Positions 17,287-27,304 of a stretch of 64,000 nucleotides of DNA are shown here, piece after piece. The position numbers and the translations under genes are program-made. This stretch comes from Cellulomonas humilata (GTDB taxonomy: Bacteria > Actinomycetota > Actinomycetes > Actinomycetales > Cellulomonadaceae): the NCBI RefSeq assembly GCF_013359775.1, contig NZ_JABMCI010000066.1, forward strand, positions 1 through 64,000, given 5' to 3'. The notes under the pieces are model-generated. The model did no database searches. It worked only from the letters and a program-made list of their open reading frames with translations, and was not told the origin of the DNA. Within the stretch, counting starts at the first letter, position 1. Every line of letters starts with the position of its first letter.

Positions 17287-17945
17287 GCGCGCTCGCGCGC
17301 GTCGTCGGGTCCGCGGGCGTCGCAGCGCTGCTCGCCGTCGGCCTGCCCGCAGCCCCGGCGCAGGCCGCGGGCGAGCTCGAGCTCTCCCTCGACGGCGTCT
17401 CGTGGTCGACCACCCTCGCCGCGGACCTCTTCGCCGGCGCGGGGCTGATCGTGCCCGGTGACGTGCTCGAGTCGGACCTGTGGGTGCGGAACGCCTCCGG
17501 CGACCGGGCGCGGGTGGAGCTGGACGTCGCGGACGCCATCGGGGCCGCGCCCGGCACGCTCGCCGGTGACCTCTCGTTGCGCATCGACGGTGCGCCGACC
17601 GCGGGCGGAGCGCGGTGGCGGGGGCCCGACCTCGCACCCGGGTCCGCTCTGCGGATCCCGCTCGTCCTCACCTTCGACGCCGGGTCCGCGACCACGAGCC
17701 AGGTCGACGTGGCCACGGTCCTGGACGCCGTCATCCTCGTCCAGACGGCGTCGGGACCGGGGTCCGCGCCGACGACCCCGGGTCCCGGCCCGACACCGCG
17801 CGCACCGGTGGCCACGTCCTCCGGCGGCGGGCTCGCGCACACGGGTGTCGAGGTCGGCGGCGCGGCCGGCGTCTCGTTCGCCGTGATCGGCCTCGGCCTG
17901 CTGCTCGTGGCGGCGCGCCACCGGTCGCGACGCGCGCGGGACTGA
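17283..17945 (+). CDS. LAxTG-anchored surface protein of the SipW module
   Basis: A 220-residue exported protein: an ordinary signal peptide (to about AQAAG, residue 27), a beta-rich body, a Pro/Gly/Thr linker (about 160-182), the sorting motif LAHTG (184-188), a hydrophobic helix and the basic tail RHRSRRARD. LAxTG is the motif type of class E sortases in high-GC actinobacteria, so the protein is probably linked to the wall. No sortase gene is in the window. The ATG overlaps the peptidase stop (ATGA). Its place at the end of the module suggests a wall anchor or base for the exported proteins. Confidence 0.78.
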   Translation: MSALARVVGSAGVAALLAVGLPAAPAQAAGELELSLDGVSWSTTLAADLFAGAGLIVPGDVLESDLWVRNASGDRARVELDVADAIGAAPGTLAGDLSLRIDGAPTAGGARWRGPDLAPGSALRIPLVLTFDAGSATTSQVDVATVLDAVILVQTASGPGSAPTTPGPGPTPRAPVATSSGGGLAHTGVEVGGAAGVSFAVIGLGLLLVAARHRSRRARD

Positions 17946-18023
17946 GCGGCGCGCAGTTCCCGGTCGGCTGCCCAGATGCGGCTGCGGGGGTGAACAATGG
18001 GCCTCGCGGCGCAGGCGTCGCAC

Positions 18024-18048
18024 CCGCCCGCCGGGGATTCCCGGGCGG
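18024..18048 (+). terminator. Hairpin after the SipW module
   Basis: CCGCCCG (18024-18030) pairs with CGGGCGG (18042-18048) around an 11-base loop, 79 bases after the last stop of the module. No U-tract. Confidence 0.4.
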
Positions 18049-18130
18049 TCGACCGGCAGTTCACGGCATGTTCCTCACCCCCTCCTGTGAAGTAAGGAAA
18101 GCCTTCGCAGACAGCCCTTGGGGCGCTGGT

Positions 18131-18136
18131 TACACT
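18131..18136 (+). promoter_or_regulatory. Probable -10 element for menJ-nuo
   Basis: TACACT, preceded by TG in a TGGT context that resembles an extended -10. Transcription would begin near 18143, just before the CRP-like site. No good -35 match is visible. Confidence 0.35.
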
Positions 18137-18149
18137 CGCCGGAGCAGTG

Positions 18150-18165
18150 CGTGAACAACGTCACA
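18150..18165. promoter_or_regulatory. CRP/GlxR-like site upstream of menJ-nuo
   Basis: CGTGAACAACGTCACA matches TGTGA-N6-TCACA at nine of ten fixed positions. It lies downstream of the probable -10, where binding would more likely repress than activate, unless another promoter is used. Confidence 0.5.
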
Positions 18166-18193
18166 AGTGGGGTCACCAGTGGTGGATGCAGCG

Positions 18194-19444
18194 ATGGATG
18201 ACGCGGACGTCATCGTCGTGGGCGCGGGCCCGGCCGGGTCCGCCGCCGCGTTCCACTGCGCCTCCGCGGGCCTGGACGTGCTGCTCCTGGAGAAGTCCGA
18301 GTTCCCCCGGGACAAGGTGTGCGGCGACGGTCTGACGCCGCGCGCGGTCGCCGAGCTGGTCCGCATGGGGCTGCCCATCCGGGAGCAGGACGGCTGGATC
18401 CGCAACGTGGGGCTGCGCGTGATCGGCGGCGGTCACCGCCTCGAGCTGGCGTGGCCGGAGCTGTCCAGCTACCCGTCGTACGGGCTCGCCAAGTCGCGCA
18501 TGTCCCTGGACCACACGCTGGCCGACCACGCACGGTCCGCGGGCGCCAAGCTCCAGGAGCGCACGAACGTCACGGGTCCGGTGCGCGACGAGCGCTCGGG
18601 TCGCGTGGTCGGGGTGCACGCCAAGGTCGACGGCGAGATCGTCACGTACCGCGCGCCCGTCGTCATCGCGGCCGACGGGGTCTCCGCCCGGCTGGCCACG
18701 GGGATGGGCCTGGAGAAGCGCATGAACCGCCCGATGGGCGTCGCCGTGCGCACCTACTTCCAGACGCCCCGGCACGACGACCCGTGGATGGAGAGCCACC
18801 TCGAGCTCCGCGACGACGACGGCCACCTGATGCCCGGGTACGGCTGGATCTTCTCGCTCGGCGACGGCACCGCGAACGTCGGGCTCGGCTCGGTGGCCTC
18901 CACGGCGGCGCCGACCAAGGTCGACTACAAGAAGCTCTTCGCCACCTGGATGCGGCACGTGCCTGCCGAGTGGGAGTTCACGCCCGACAACCAGGTGGGC
19001 CCCGTCAAGGGTGCGGCGCTGCCCATGGGGTTCAACCGCGGGCCGCTGTACGGCAACGGGCTCATGCTCGCGGGCGACTCGGCGGGGATGATCAGCCCGT
19101 TCAACGGCGAGGGCATCGCGTACGGCCTCCAGGCCGGCCGGGTCGCGGCCGACGCCATCTCCCAGGGCCTGGCCCGCGGGACCGCGGCCGGTCGGGAGCG
19201 CGCGTTCGCCACGTACCAGAACCGCATGAAGGACGACCTCGGCGGCTACTACACGCTGGGCCGCGTGTTCGTGCGGCTCATCGAGCACCCGGAGGTCATG
19301 CGGGTGTGCACGCGGTACGGTCTGCCGCGGCCGCTGGTCATGAAGTTCGTGCTCAAGCTCCTCTCCGACTGCTACGAGCCGAAGGGCGGTGACCTGGTGG
19401 ACCGGGTGATCGCCGGACTGGCCCGGATCGCCCCCTCCGCATGA
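18194..19444 (+). CDS. menJ: Menaquinone reductase-like FAD oxidoreductase (MenJ type)
   Basis: A geranylgeranyl-reductase-family flavoprotein of 416 residues. It has the FAD motif VIVVGAGPAGSAAAFH at the N-terminus, FPRDKVCGDGLTPRAV, and the second FAD motif LAGDSAGMISPFNGEGIAYG. In M. tuberculosis the homologue MenJ (Rv0561c) saturates one isoprene unit of menaquinone and lies beside menG and a polyprenyl synthase; here the neighbours are menG and nuoA-N, which supports the same role. The start is uncertain: ATG 18194 fits the family, but in-frame GTGs at 18167, 18179 and 18182 are possible. Confidence 0.82.
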   Translation: MDDADVIVVGAGPAGSAAAFHCASAGLDVLLLEKSEFPRDKVCGDGLTPRAVAELVRMGLPIREQDGWIRNVGLRVIGGGHRLELAWPELSSYPSYGLAKSRMSLDHTLADHARSAGAKLQERTNVTGPVRDERSGRVVGVHAKVDGEIVTYRAPVVIAADGVSARLATGMGLEKRMNRPMGVAVRTYFQTPRHDDPWMESHLELRDDDGHLMPGYGWIFSLGDGTANVGLGSVASTAAPTKVDYKKLFATWMRHVPAEWEFTPDNQVGPVKGAALPMGFNRGPLYGNGLMLAGDSAGMISPFNGEGIAYGLQAGRVAADAISQGLARGTAAGRERAFATYQNRMKDDLGGYYTLGRVFVRLIEHPEVMRVCTRYGLPRPLVMKFVLKLLSDCYEPKGGDLVDRVIAGLARIAPSA

Positions 19445-19476
19445 CCCCCGACCACAACGAAGTGGAGTGACGCGCG

Positions 19477-19839
19477 ATGAACAACCCGTACGTCCCGCTG
19501 CTCTTCCTCATGGGGATCGCCGCCGTGCTCGCCCTCGGCGGCGTCGGCGCGAGCGTCGTCCTCGGCCCCAAGCGGTACAACCGCGCCAAGCTGGAGGCGT
19601 ACGAGTGCGGCATCGAGCCCACCCCGCACGCCATCGGCGGCGGCCGCTTCCCGATCAAGTACTACCTGGTCGCGATGACCTTCATCATCTTCGACATCGA
19701 GGTGGTGTTCCTCTACCCGTGGGCCGTGAGCTTCGCCGACCTGGCCCTGTTCGGGCTGGTCGCCATGATCGGCTTCCTGGTGCTCATCACGGTCCCGTTC
19801 GTCTACGAGTGGAAGCGCGGCGGGTTCGAGTGGGACTGA
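19477..19839 (+). CDS. nuoA: NADH-quinone oxidoreductase subunit A
   Basis: A 120-residue membrane subunit of complex I with three helices. YECGIEPTPHAIGGGRFPIKYY and TFIIFDIEVVFLYPWA are the conserved loop and second helix of NuoA; the FDIE acidic residues belong to the proton/quinone region. First gene of a complete nuoA-N operon, 32 bases after menJ with GTGGAG in between as the ribosome binding site. Since no promoter is evident here, it is probably transcribed with menJ. Confidence 0.96.
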   Translation: MNNPYVPLLFLMGIAAVLALGGVGASVVLGPKRYNRAKLEAYECGIEPTPHAIGGGRFPIKYYLVAMTFIIFDIEVVFLYPWAVSFADLALFGLVAMIGFLVLITVPFVYEWKRGGFEWD

Positions 19840-19875
19840 CGAGCAGAAGCGCGCCGTCCATGAAGGAGTGTTGAG

Positions 19876-20427
19876 ATGGGCATCGAAGAGGCACCGTCGG
19901 GGTTCCTGCTGACGACGGTCGAGGACCTGGTCGGCTACTTCCGCAAGGCGTCGCTGTGGCCGGTCACGTTCGGTCTGGCCTGTTGCGCCATCGAGATGAT
20001 GGCCGCGGGCGCCAGCCGGTTCGACATCTCGCGGTTCGGCATGGAGGTCTTCCGCGCGTCCCCGCGCCAGGCCGACCTCATGATCGTCGCCGGCCGCGTG
20101 AGCCAGAAGATGGCCCCCGTGGTCCGCCAGGTCTACGACCAGATGTCCGAGCCCAAGTGGGTGCTCTCGATGGGCGTCTGCGCCAGCTCCGGCGGCATGT
20201 TCAACAACTACGCGATCGTGCAGGGCGTCGACCACATCATCCCGGTCGACATCTACCTGCCCGGCTGCCCCCCGCGCCCCGAGATGCTCATCAACGCGAT
20301 CCTGGCCCTGCACGAGCAGATCGAGAACGAGCCGCTGGGCGTCAACCGCAAGGAAGCCGCTGCCGCCGCGGAGGCCGCCGCGCTGGCCGCGACGCCGACG
20401 TCGCAGATGACGGGGCTGCTCAAGTGA
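19876..20427 (+). CDS. nuoB: NADH-quinone oxidoreductase subunit B
   Basis: A 183-residue peripheral subunit carrying the terminal [4Fe-4S] cluster N2 that passes electrons to the quinone. The ligands are visible as the CC pair in [11 protein letters not shown], the Cys of [12 protein letters not shown] and the Cys of [10 protein letters not shown]. The C-terminal 35 residues are Ala-rich and not conserved. GAAGGAG precedes the ATG; the stop overlaps nuoC as GTGA. Confidence 0.97.
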   Translation: MGIEEAPSGFLLTTVEDLVGYFRKASLWPVTFGLACCAIEMMAAGASRFDISRFGMEVFRASPRQADLMIVAGRVSQKMAPVVRQVYDQMSEPKWVLSMGVCASSGGMFNNYAIVQGVDHIIPVDIYLPGCPPRPEMLINAILALHEQIENEPLGVNRKEAAAAAEAAALAATPTSQMTGLLK

Positions 20428-21218
20428 CAGAGAAGACCGACGCCGCCGACGCCGTGAAGCCCGGTGGCGGCAGCGACGCGACGACCGCCGCGCAGAAGAC
20501 CAGCGAGGCCGCCCTCGAGGCCGGCTCGCAGAACGTCCCCGCGGAGGGGCGCACGCAGATCGACGTCGTCGACGTCCGCCGCGGCATGTTCGGCGCCAGC
20601 GGCTCGGGTGACACCTCCGGCTACGGCGGGCTCGTCACCGCGATCGCCCTGCCGGGCCCCAGCGAGCGGCCGTACGGCGGCTGGTTCGACGAGGCCGTGG
20701 ACATCCTCACCGAGGTGCTGGACGAGTCCGGCACGACGTTCGCGGCCGCGGTCGAGTCCGTCGTGGTGGACCGCGAGGAGCTCACGCTGCACGTGGCGCG
20801 CGAGCACATCGTCGAGGTCAGCCAGGTGCTGAGGGACGACCAGGACCTGCGGTTCGAGCTCAGCCTGGGCGTCTCGGGCGTGCACTACCCGCACGACGCC
20901 GGCCGCGAGCTGCACGCCGTCTACCACCTCGTCTCGGTGACCCACTCGCGCCGGCTGCGGCTCGAGGTCGCGGTCCCGGACTCCGACCCGCACCTGCCGT
21001 CCACGGTCTCGGTCTACCCGGCCAACGACTGGCACGAGCGCGAGACCTACGACTTCTTCGGGATGATCTTCGACGGTCACCCGGGTCTGGCCCGCATCGA
21101 GATGCCCGACGACTGGCCGGGCCACCCGCAGCGCAAGGACTACCCCCTCGGGGGCATCCCGGTCGAGTACAAGGGCGCCACCGTGCCGCCCCCGGACCAG
21201 CGGAGGTCGTACCGATGA
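20424..21218 (+). CDS. nuoC: NADH-quinone oxidoreductase subunit C
   Basis: A 264-residue hydrophilic subunit (30-kDa type). The conserved C-terminal signature is [20 protein letters not shown] followed by [21 protein letters not shown]. About 60 residues at the N-terminus, rich in Ala, Thr and Asp, are an extension typical of actinobacteria. It is not fused to NuoD, unlike in Escherichia coli. The GTG start overlaps nuoB by four bases and the stop overlaps nuoD. Confidence 0.96.
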   Translation: MTEKTDAADAVKPGGGSDATTAAQKTSEAALEAGSQNVPAEGRTQIDVVDVRRGMFGASGSGDTSGYGGLVTAIALPGPSERPYGGWFDEAVDILTEVLDESGTTFAAAVESVVVDREELTLHVAREHIVEVSQVLRDDQDLRFELSLGVSGVHYPHDAGRELHAVYHLVSVTHSRRLRLEVAVPDSDPHLPSTVSVYPANDWHERETYDFFGMIFDGHPGLARIEMPDDWPGHPQRKDYPLGGIPVEYKGATVPPPDQRRSYR

Positions 21219-22564
21219 CCACCCAGACACCCCGATCTACAGCCCACGTCGTGGACGCTGACACCGAGGGCGTCCCCTCCTTCGAGGCGTCCGGCGGCGA
21301 CTGGTCCGAGATCGCCGAGGAGGCCGCCCGCCTCGGCGAGGAGCGGATCGTCGTCAACATGGGCCCGCAGCACCCGTCCACCCACGGCGTGCTCCGGCTC
21401 ATGCTCGAGATCGACGGCGAGACGGTGACCGAGGCCCGCGCGGGCATCGGCTACCTGCACACCGGCATCGAGAAGAACATGGAGTTCCGCACCTGGACCC
21501 AGGGCGTGACCTTCTGCACCCGCATGGACTACGTGGCGCCGCTGTTCCAGGAGGCCGCGTACTGCCTGGCGGTCGAGAAGCTGCTCGGCATCACGGACGA
21601 CGTGCCCGAGCGGGCCACCGTCATCCGCGTGCTGATGATGGAGCTCAACCGGATCACGTCGCACCTGGTCTGCCTGGCCACCGGCGGCAACGAGCTGGGC
21701 GCGACGACGATCATGACCGTGGGCTTCACCGCCCGCGAGGAGATCCTCAAGATCTTCGAGCTGATCTCCGGCCTGCGCATGAACCACGCGTACATCCGCC
21801 CGGGTGGGGTCGCGCAGGACATCCCGCCGGGCGCGATCGACACGATCCGCGAGTCGCTGGTGACGGTGCGTCAGTACTTCAAGCAGCTCGAAGACCTGAT
21901 GATGGCCAACCCGATCCTGCACCTGCGGCTCAAGGACGTCGGCTACCTCGGCCTGTCCGGCTGCATGGCGCTGGGCATCACCGGGCCGGTGCTGCGCTCG
22001 GCGGGCCTGCCGTACGACGTGCGCAAGGCCAACCCGTACTGCGGGTACGAGACGTACGACTTCGAGGTCCCGGTCGCGCAGTCCTCGGACTCGTGGGGGC
22101 GCCTCGTGCTCCGCGTCGAGGAGTGCTACCAGTCGATGAAGATCGTCGAGCAGACCCTGGACCGCCTCCAGAAGATGGGCCCAGGCCCGGTCATGGTCGA
22201 GGACAAGAAGATCGCGTGGCCCGCGCAGCTGGCCATCGGGTCGGACGGCATGGGCAACTCCCTCGACCACATCCGGGAGATCATGGGCACCTCGATGGAG
22301 GCCCTGATCCACCACTTCAAGCTGGTCACCGAGGGCTTCCGCGTGCCGGCCGGCCAGGTGTTCCAGACGGTCGAGCACCCCCGCGGGGAGCTCGGCGTGC
22401 ACCTGGTCTCCGACGGCGGGACGCGGCCGTACCGCGCCCACTTCCGGGACCCCTCGTTCAACAACCTGCAGGCCACGTCGATCATGTGCGAGGGCGGGCA
22501 GGTGGCCGACGTGGTCGTCGCCGTCGCGTCCCTCGACCCGGTGCTGGGAGGGGTGGACCGATGA
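21215..22564 (+). CDS. nuoD: NADH-quinone oxidoreductase subunit D
   Basis: A 449-residue 49-kDa-type subunit that forms the quinone pocket with NuoB. Visible are [19 protein letters not shown] near the N-terminus (His in the quinone site), [16 protein letters not shown], and the C-terminal [17 protein letters not shown] with FNNLQ. About 30 extra residues precede the conserved start. The ATG overlaps the nuoC stop (ATGA), and the gene is coupled to nuoE in the same way. Confidence 0.97.
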   Translation: MTTQTPRSTAHVVDADTEGVPSFEASGGDWSEIAEEAARLGEERIVVNMGPQHPSTHGVLRLMLEIDGETVTEARAGIGYLHTGIEKNMEFRTWTQGVTFCTRMDYVAPLFQEAAYCLAVEKLLGITDDVPERATVIRVLMMELNRITSHLVCLATGGNELGATTIMTVGFTAREEILKIFELISGLRMNHAYIRPGGVAQDIPPGAIDTIRESLVTVRQYFKQLEDLMMANPILHLRLKDVGYLGLSGCMALGITGPVLRSAGLPYDVRKANPYCGYETYDFEVPVAQSSDSWGRLVLRVEECYQSMKIVEQTLDRLQKMGPGPVMVEDKKIAWPAQLAIGSDGMGNSLDHIREIMGTSMEALIHHFKLVTEGFRVPAGQVFQTVEHPRGELGVHLVSDGGTRPYRAHFRDPSFNNLQATSIMCEGGQVADVVVAVASLDPVLGGVDR

Positions 22565-23397
22565 GCATCGAGACCAGCCGCGTCCACAAGACTGCGTACG
22601 ACGCCGAGACGCACGCGCGGCTCACCGTCGACTCGGACGCGATCGTCGCCCGGTACCCGCAGGCGCGGTCGGCGCTGCTGCCGATGCTGCACCTGGTGCA
22701 GTCCGAGGACGGCTACGTCAGCCCCCGGGGCATCGCGTTCTGCGCGGCGCACCTGGGCCTGTCCACCGCCGAGGTGTCCGCGGTCGCGACGTTCTACACG
22801 CAGTACAAGCGGCACCCCAACGGCACGTACACGGTCGGTGTCTGCACCAACACCCTGTGCGCGATCATGGGCGGCGACGCCATCTGGGAGGACCTGTCCG
22901 ACCACCTGGGCATCGGGCACGACGAGACCACCGACGACGGGGTCATCACCCTCGAGCGCGTCGAGTGCAACGCAGCCTGCGACTACGCACCGGTCGTGAT
23001 GGTCAACTGGGAGTTCTTCGACAACCAGACCCCGGACAGCGCGCGCCAGATCGCCGACGACCTGACCGCGGGCAAGCCGGTGGTCCCGACGCGCGGCGCG
23101 GCGAGCGTCTGCTCGTTCAAGGAGATGTCCCGCGTGCTGGCCGGGTTCGGTGACGGCCGGGCCGACGAGGGCGTCGGGGCCGGCGTGCCGACCCTGCGCG
23201 GCGTCGAGCTGGCCCGGGCCGAGGGCTGGACCGCAGCCGAGTTCCCCGACGCGACGGGCTCCGCAGGTGCGGGCGCCACGACGCCGACGGTCGGCGGTGA
23301 GCAGTCGAGCGCGCAGCGTCCGGCCACCACCCCGGCCGACGTCTCGCCCGCTGCCGAGCTCAAGAAGCAGTCCACCGACGACGCGAAGGAGTCGTGA
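22561..23397 (+). CDS. nuoE: NADH-quinone oxidoreductase subunit E
   Basis: A 278-residue thioredoxin-like subunit holding the [2Fe-2S] cluster N1a, with ligands in [13 protein letters not shown] (Cx4C) and [11 protein letters not shown] (Cx3C). The core ends near residue 190. A C-terminal extension of about 80 residues, rich in Ala, Thr, Gly and Ser, has no visible motif and makes the protein much longer than the usual 160-180. The ATG overlaps nuoD. Confidence 0.95.
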   Translation: MSIETSRVHKTAYDAETHARLTVDSDAIVARYPQARSALLPMLHLVQSEDGYVSPRGIAFCAAHLGLSTAEVSAVATFYTQYKRHPNGTYTVGVCTNTLCAIMGGDAIWEDLSDHLGIGHDETTDDGVITLERVECNAACDYAPVVMVNWEFFDNQTPDSARQIADDLTAGKPVVPTRGAASVCSFKEMSRVLAGFGDGRADEGVGAGVPTLRGVELARAEGWTAAEFPDATGSAGAGATTPTVGGEQSSAQRPATTPADVSPAAELKKQSTDDAKES

Positions 23398-24728
23398 TGG
23401 CGACGACCCTCACCCCCGTCCTCACGGACACGTGGGACGCCGACCGCTCCTGGTCGCTCGCCACGTACGAGGACGCGGGCGGCTACCGCGGCCTGCGCAA
23501 GGCGCTCAGCCTGCCGGCCGCCGACGTCGTCACCATGGTCAAGGACTCCGGCCTGCGCGGGCGCGGGGGAGCCGGCTTCCCGACGGGCATGAAGTGGGGC
23601 TTCCTGCCTGCGCCCGACGGCGGACCCCGCTACCTGGTGGTCAACGCCGACGAGTCCGAGCCGGGGACCTGCAAGGACATCCCCCTGATGATGGCCAGCC
23701 CGCAGCACCTGATCGAGGGCATGATCATCACCAGCTACGCGATCGGCTGCCACCACGCGTTCATCTACGTGCGCGGCGAGGTGCTGCACGTCTACCGCCG
23801 CCTGCTGAACTCGATCGAGGAGGCGCGCGCCGCGGGCTACCTCGGCACCGACATCCTCGGCTCCGGCTTCGACCTCGAGATCACGCTGCACGCCGGTGCG
23901 GGCGCGTACATCTGCGGCGAGGAGACGGCGCTGCTCGACTCGCTCGAGGGCCTGCGCGGCCAGCCGCGGCTGAAGCCCCCGTTCCCCGCCGTCGCCGGCC
24001 TGTACGCCCGGCCGACCGTGGTGAACAACGTCGAGTCGATCGCGTCCGTGCCCGGCATCGTCGCCGGCGGCGCGGACTGGTTCACCTCGATGGGGACGGA
24101 GAAGTCGCGGGGGCACGGGCTGTTCTCGCTCTCCGGGCACGTGACCCGGCCCGGTCAGTACGAGGCGCCCCTCGGCATCACGCTCCGCGAGCTGCTGGAG
24201 ATGGCCGGCGGCATCCGCGAGGGCCACGAGCTGAAGTTCTGGACCCCCGGCGGATCGTCGACCCCGATCTTCACGGCCGAGCACCTCGACGTCCCGCTGA
24301 GCTACGAGGCGGTCGACGAGGCGGGCTCGATGCTCGGCACGCGCGCGCTCCAGATCTTCGACGAGACCACCTCGGTGGTCCGCGCGGTCACGCGGTGGAC
24401 CGAGTTCTACAAGCACGAGTCCTGCGGCAAGTGCACCCCGTGCCGCGAGGGCACGTACTGGCTGACGCAGGTGCTGCAGCGGATCGAGGCGGGGCAGGGC
24501 ACGCTCGCCGACATCGACCTGCTGCTGGACCTGTGCGACAACATCCTCGGCAAGGCGTTCTGCGCCCTGGGTGACGGCGCCACCAGCCCGATCACCTCCG
24601 CCGTGCAGTACTTCCGCGAGGAGTTCGTCGCCGGGACGCACACGCCGGCGGACGTGCTCTTCCCGCCGGAGCTCAGCTCTCTGTTCTCCTACACACCGAA
24701 GCACGAGCTCGCTGGGGTGCACGCATGA
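23397..24728 (+). CDS. nuoF: NADH-quinone oxidoreductase subunit F
   Basis: A 443-residue subunit that oxidises NADH through FMN and holds cluster N3. Motifs are [17 protein letters not shown] (NADH/FMN), [28 protein letters not shown] and the cluster ligands [12 protein letters not shown] plus a downstream Cys (LDLCDN). The ATG at 23397 was chosen over the adjacent GTG at 23394 because GAAGGAG is at proper distance. The stop overlaps nuoG. Confidence 0.96.
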   Translation: MATTLTPVLTDTWDADRSWSLATYEDAGGYRGLRKALSLPAADVVTMVKDSGLRGRGGAGFPTGMKWGFLPAPDGGPRYLVVNADESEPGTCKDIPLMMASPQHLIEGMIITSYAIGCHHAFIYVRGEVLHVYRRLLNSIEEARAAGYLGTDILGSGFDLEITLHAGAGAYICGEETALLDSLEGLRGQPRLKPPFPAVAGLYARPTVVNNVESIASVPGIVAGGADWFTSMGTEKSRGHGLFSLSGHVTRPGQYEAPLGITLRELLEMAGGIREGHELKFWTPGGSSTPIFTAEHLDVPLSYEAVDEAGSMLGTRALQIFDETTSVVRAVTRWTEFYKHESCGKCTPCREGTYWLTQVLQRIEAGQGTLADIDLLLDLCDNILGKAFCALGDGATSPITSAVQYFREEFVAGTHTPADVLFPPELSSLFSYTPKHELAGVHA

Positions 24729-27304
24729 CGATCCTGTCCTCCGGGCCGACGACCTCCCTCGTCCCGGCAGCGCCGGTCGCGCCCGTCGAGCCCACCGGAG
24801 ATCTCGTCACCTTCACGGTCGACGGCATCGAGACCGCCGTGCCCAAGGGCACGCTGGTCATCCGCGCCGCCGAGCAGCTGGGCATCCAGATCCCGCGCTT
24901 CTGCGACCACCCCCTGCTCGCCCCGGCCGGCGCGTGCCGCCAGTGCCTGGTCGAGGTCTGGGCGCCCGGGCGCGACGGTGCACTCGCCAAGATGCCCAAG
25001 CCCCAGGCCAGCTGCACGCTCGAGGCCACCCCGGGCATGCAGGTCAAGACCCAGCACACGTCTCCCGAGGCCGACAAGGCCCAGCACGGTGTCATGGAGC
25101 TGCTGCTCATCAACCACCCGCTCGACTGCCCGGTCTGCGACAAGGGCGGCGAGTGCCCGCTGCAGAACCAGGCGATGAGCAACGGTCGCGCCAGCACGCG
25201 GTTCGTCGACGTCAAGCGCACGTTCCCCAAGCCGATCGCGATCTCCACGCAGATCCTGCTGGACCGCGAGCGCTGCATCCTGTGCCAGCGCTGCACCCGG
25301 TTCTCCGAGGAGATCGCGGGCGACGTGTTCATCGACCTCCAGAAGCGCGGCGCCAACCAGCAGATCGGCACCTTCGACGCGAACGTGCTCGGGTTCGTCG
25401 GCGAGGCCCCGCTGGGCGCCTCCGCCGAGGACACGTCGGGGCGTCCGTTCGCGTCCTACTTCTCCGGCAACACCGTGCAGATCTGCCCGGTCGGGGCTCT
25501 GACCAGCGCGGCGTACCGGTTCCGGTCCCGCCCGTTCGACCTGGTCTCCACCCCGGGCATCGGTGAGCACGACTCGCAGGGGTCGGCCATCCGCATCGAC
25601 CACCGCCGCGGCGTCGTCCTGCGCCGCTTGGCGGGCGAGGACCCGACGGTCAACCAGGAGTGGATCACCGACAAGGACCGCTTCGCGTTCACGTGGCAGT
25701 CGGCGCCGGACCGCATCACCACCCCGCTGATCCGCAACGCGGACGGCGAGCTCGAGCCCGCCAGCTGGGTCGAGGCGCTCGACGTCGCCGCCGCCGGCCT
25801 GCGTGCCGCGCAGCAGCCGGACGACCCGCGCGACACCGCGATCGGCGTCGCCGTGCTGCCCGGCGGACGCCTGACGCTCGAGGACGCCTACGCGTACGGC
25901 AAGTTCGCCCGCGTCGCGCTCGGCACCAACGACGTCGACGGGCGCGCGCGCCCGCACTCGGCGGAGGAGGAGACCTTCCTCGGCCACCACGTCGCGGGCC
26001 ACACCCTCGAGGTCACGTTCGCTGACCTGGACCGTGCGCCCGCCGTGCTGCTCGTCGGCCTCGAGGCCGAGGAGGAGGCGGGGATCGCGTTCCTGCGCCT
26101 GCGTGACGCCGTCATCTCCCGCAAGCTCCGCGTGCTGTCCGTCGCCGCCCTGGAGAGCCGCGGTCTCCAGCGGCTGTCCGGCACGCTGCTCCCGGCCGCG
26201 CCCGGCACCGAGGCCGAGATCCTCGACGGCATCGGCTCCGACCCGGCGCTCGCCGAGACGGCGACGCTGCTCGGCACCGCCGGCGCCCTCGTGCTCGTCG
26301 GCGAGCGCCTGGCCGGTGTGCCCGGGGGCTTCTCCGCGGCCGTCCGGCTCGCGCAGCGCACCGGCGCCCGGCTGGCCTGGGTGCCGCGCCGCGTGGGTGA
26401 GCGGTCCGCCGTCGAGGCCGGTCTGCTGCCCTCGCTGCTGCCCGGCGGCCGTCCGGTCGCCGACTCGGCCGCCCGGGTCGACCTCGCCGCCGCCTGGGGC
26501 GTCGAGCACCTGCCCGCCGAGGCGGGCCGCTCGACCACCGAGATCCTCGCGGCCGCGCGTGCGGGGCTGCTCGGCGGCCTCGTCGTCGGCGGCCTCGAGC
26601 TCGCGGACCTGCCGGACCCGGCCATCGCCCGCGAGGCGCTCGACCGGGTCACGTTCCTGGTCTCCCTCGAGGTCCGGCACTCGGAGGTCACCGACCGCGC
26701 CGACGTCGTCCTGCCCGTCGCGCCGCCCACCGAGAAGCCCGGCACGTTCGTGACGTGGGAGGGGCGCCCGCGCCCGTTCCCGCAGGCGCTCGTGTCGCAC
26801 TCGATGGCCGACCACCGCGTGCTGGACCGGCTGGCCGACGCCCTCGGCGTCGAGCTCGGCCTGCAGACGATCGGGGCCGTGCACGACGAGCTCGACCAGC
26901 TGGGCGGCTGGGACGGCGCACGCGTCGGCGCCCCCGACGTGCCCGCCGCCGAGCCGCCCGCGGTCACGCCGGGGACGGCCGTGCTGGCCACCTGGCACCA
27001 GCTGCTGGACGGCGGCCGGCTCCAGTCGGGCGAGCCGTTCCTCGCCGGTACCGCCAAGCGCCCGGTCGCCCGCATCTCGGCCGGCACCGCCGCCGCGGTG
27101 GGCGTCGAGGACGGCGGCAACCTGACCGTGTCCACCGACGCGGGCTCCCTCACGCTGCCGGCGGTCGTCACCGAGATGCCGGACCACGTGGTGTGGCTGC
27201 CGACCAACGCGGTCGGCGCGGGCGTCCGCGACGCCCTGCACGCCGACGCGGGCCACCTGGTGCGCCTCGCTCCGGCACACCGTCACCTGGAGGCCAGCGC
27301 ATGA
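24725..27304 (+). CDS. nuoG: NADH-quinone oxidoreductase subunit G
   Basis: An 859-residue subunit carrying most Fe-S clusters of the peripheral arm. The N-terminal 2Fe-2S motif is [15 protein letters not shown], followed by [13 protein letters not shown] and [10 protein letters not shown] with ICPVGAL for the 4Fe-4S clusters. The rest is a molybdopterin-type fold without a catalytic role in complex I, and it ends in an aspartate-decarboxylase-like barrel (about 740-855). The ATG overlaps nuoF and the stop overlaps nuoH. Confidence 0.96.
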   Translation: MTILSSGPTTSLVPAAPVAPVEPTGDLVTFTVDGIETAVPKGTLVIRAAEQLGIQIPRFCDHPLLAPAGACRQCLVEVWAPGRDGALAKMPKPQASCTLEATPGMQVKTQHTSPEADKAQHGVMELLLINHPLDCPVCDKGGECPLQNQAMSNGRASTRFVDVKRTFPKPIAISTQILLDRERCILCQRCTRFSEEIAGDVFIDLQKRGANQQIGTFDANVLGFVGEAPLGASAEDTSGRPFASYFSGNTVQICPVGALTSAAYRFRSRPFDLVSTPGIGEHDSQGSAIRIDHRRGVVLRRLAGEDPTVNQEWITDKDRFAFTWQSAPDRITTPLIRNADGELEPASWVEALDVAAAGLRAAQQPDDPRDTAIGVAVLPGGRLTLEDAYAYGKFARVALGTNDVDGRARPHSAEEETFLGHHVAGHTLEVTFADLDRAPAVLLVGLEAEEEAGIAFLRLRDAVISRKLRVLSVAALESRGLQRLSGTLLPAAPGTEAEILDGIGSDPALAETATLLGTAGALVLVGERLAGVPGGFSAAVRLAQRTGARLAWVPRRVGERSAVEAGLLPSLLPGGRPVADSAARVDLAAAWGVEHLPAEAGRSTTEILAAARAGLLGGLVVGGLELADLPDPAIAREALDRVTFLVSLEVRHSEVTDRADVVLPVAPPTEKPGTFVTWEGRPRPFPQALVSHSMADHRVLDRLADALGVELGLQTIGAVHDELDQLGGWDGARVGAPDVPAAEPPAVTPGTAVLATWHQLLDGGRLQSGEPFLAGTAKRPVARISAGTAAAVGVEDGGNLTVSTDAGSLTLPAVVTEMPDHVVWLPTNAVGAGVRDALHADAGHLVRLAPAHRHLEASA

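Noticed and set aside
18092..18110. IdeR/DtxR iron box (TAAGGAAAGCCTT) before menJ-nuo
   Set aside because: Only about half of the positions of the 19-base consensus match and the arms are short.
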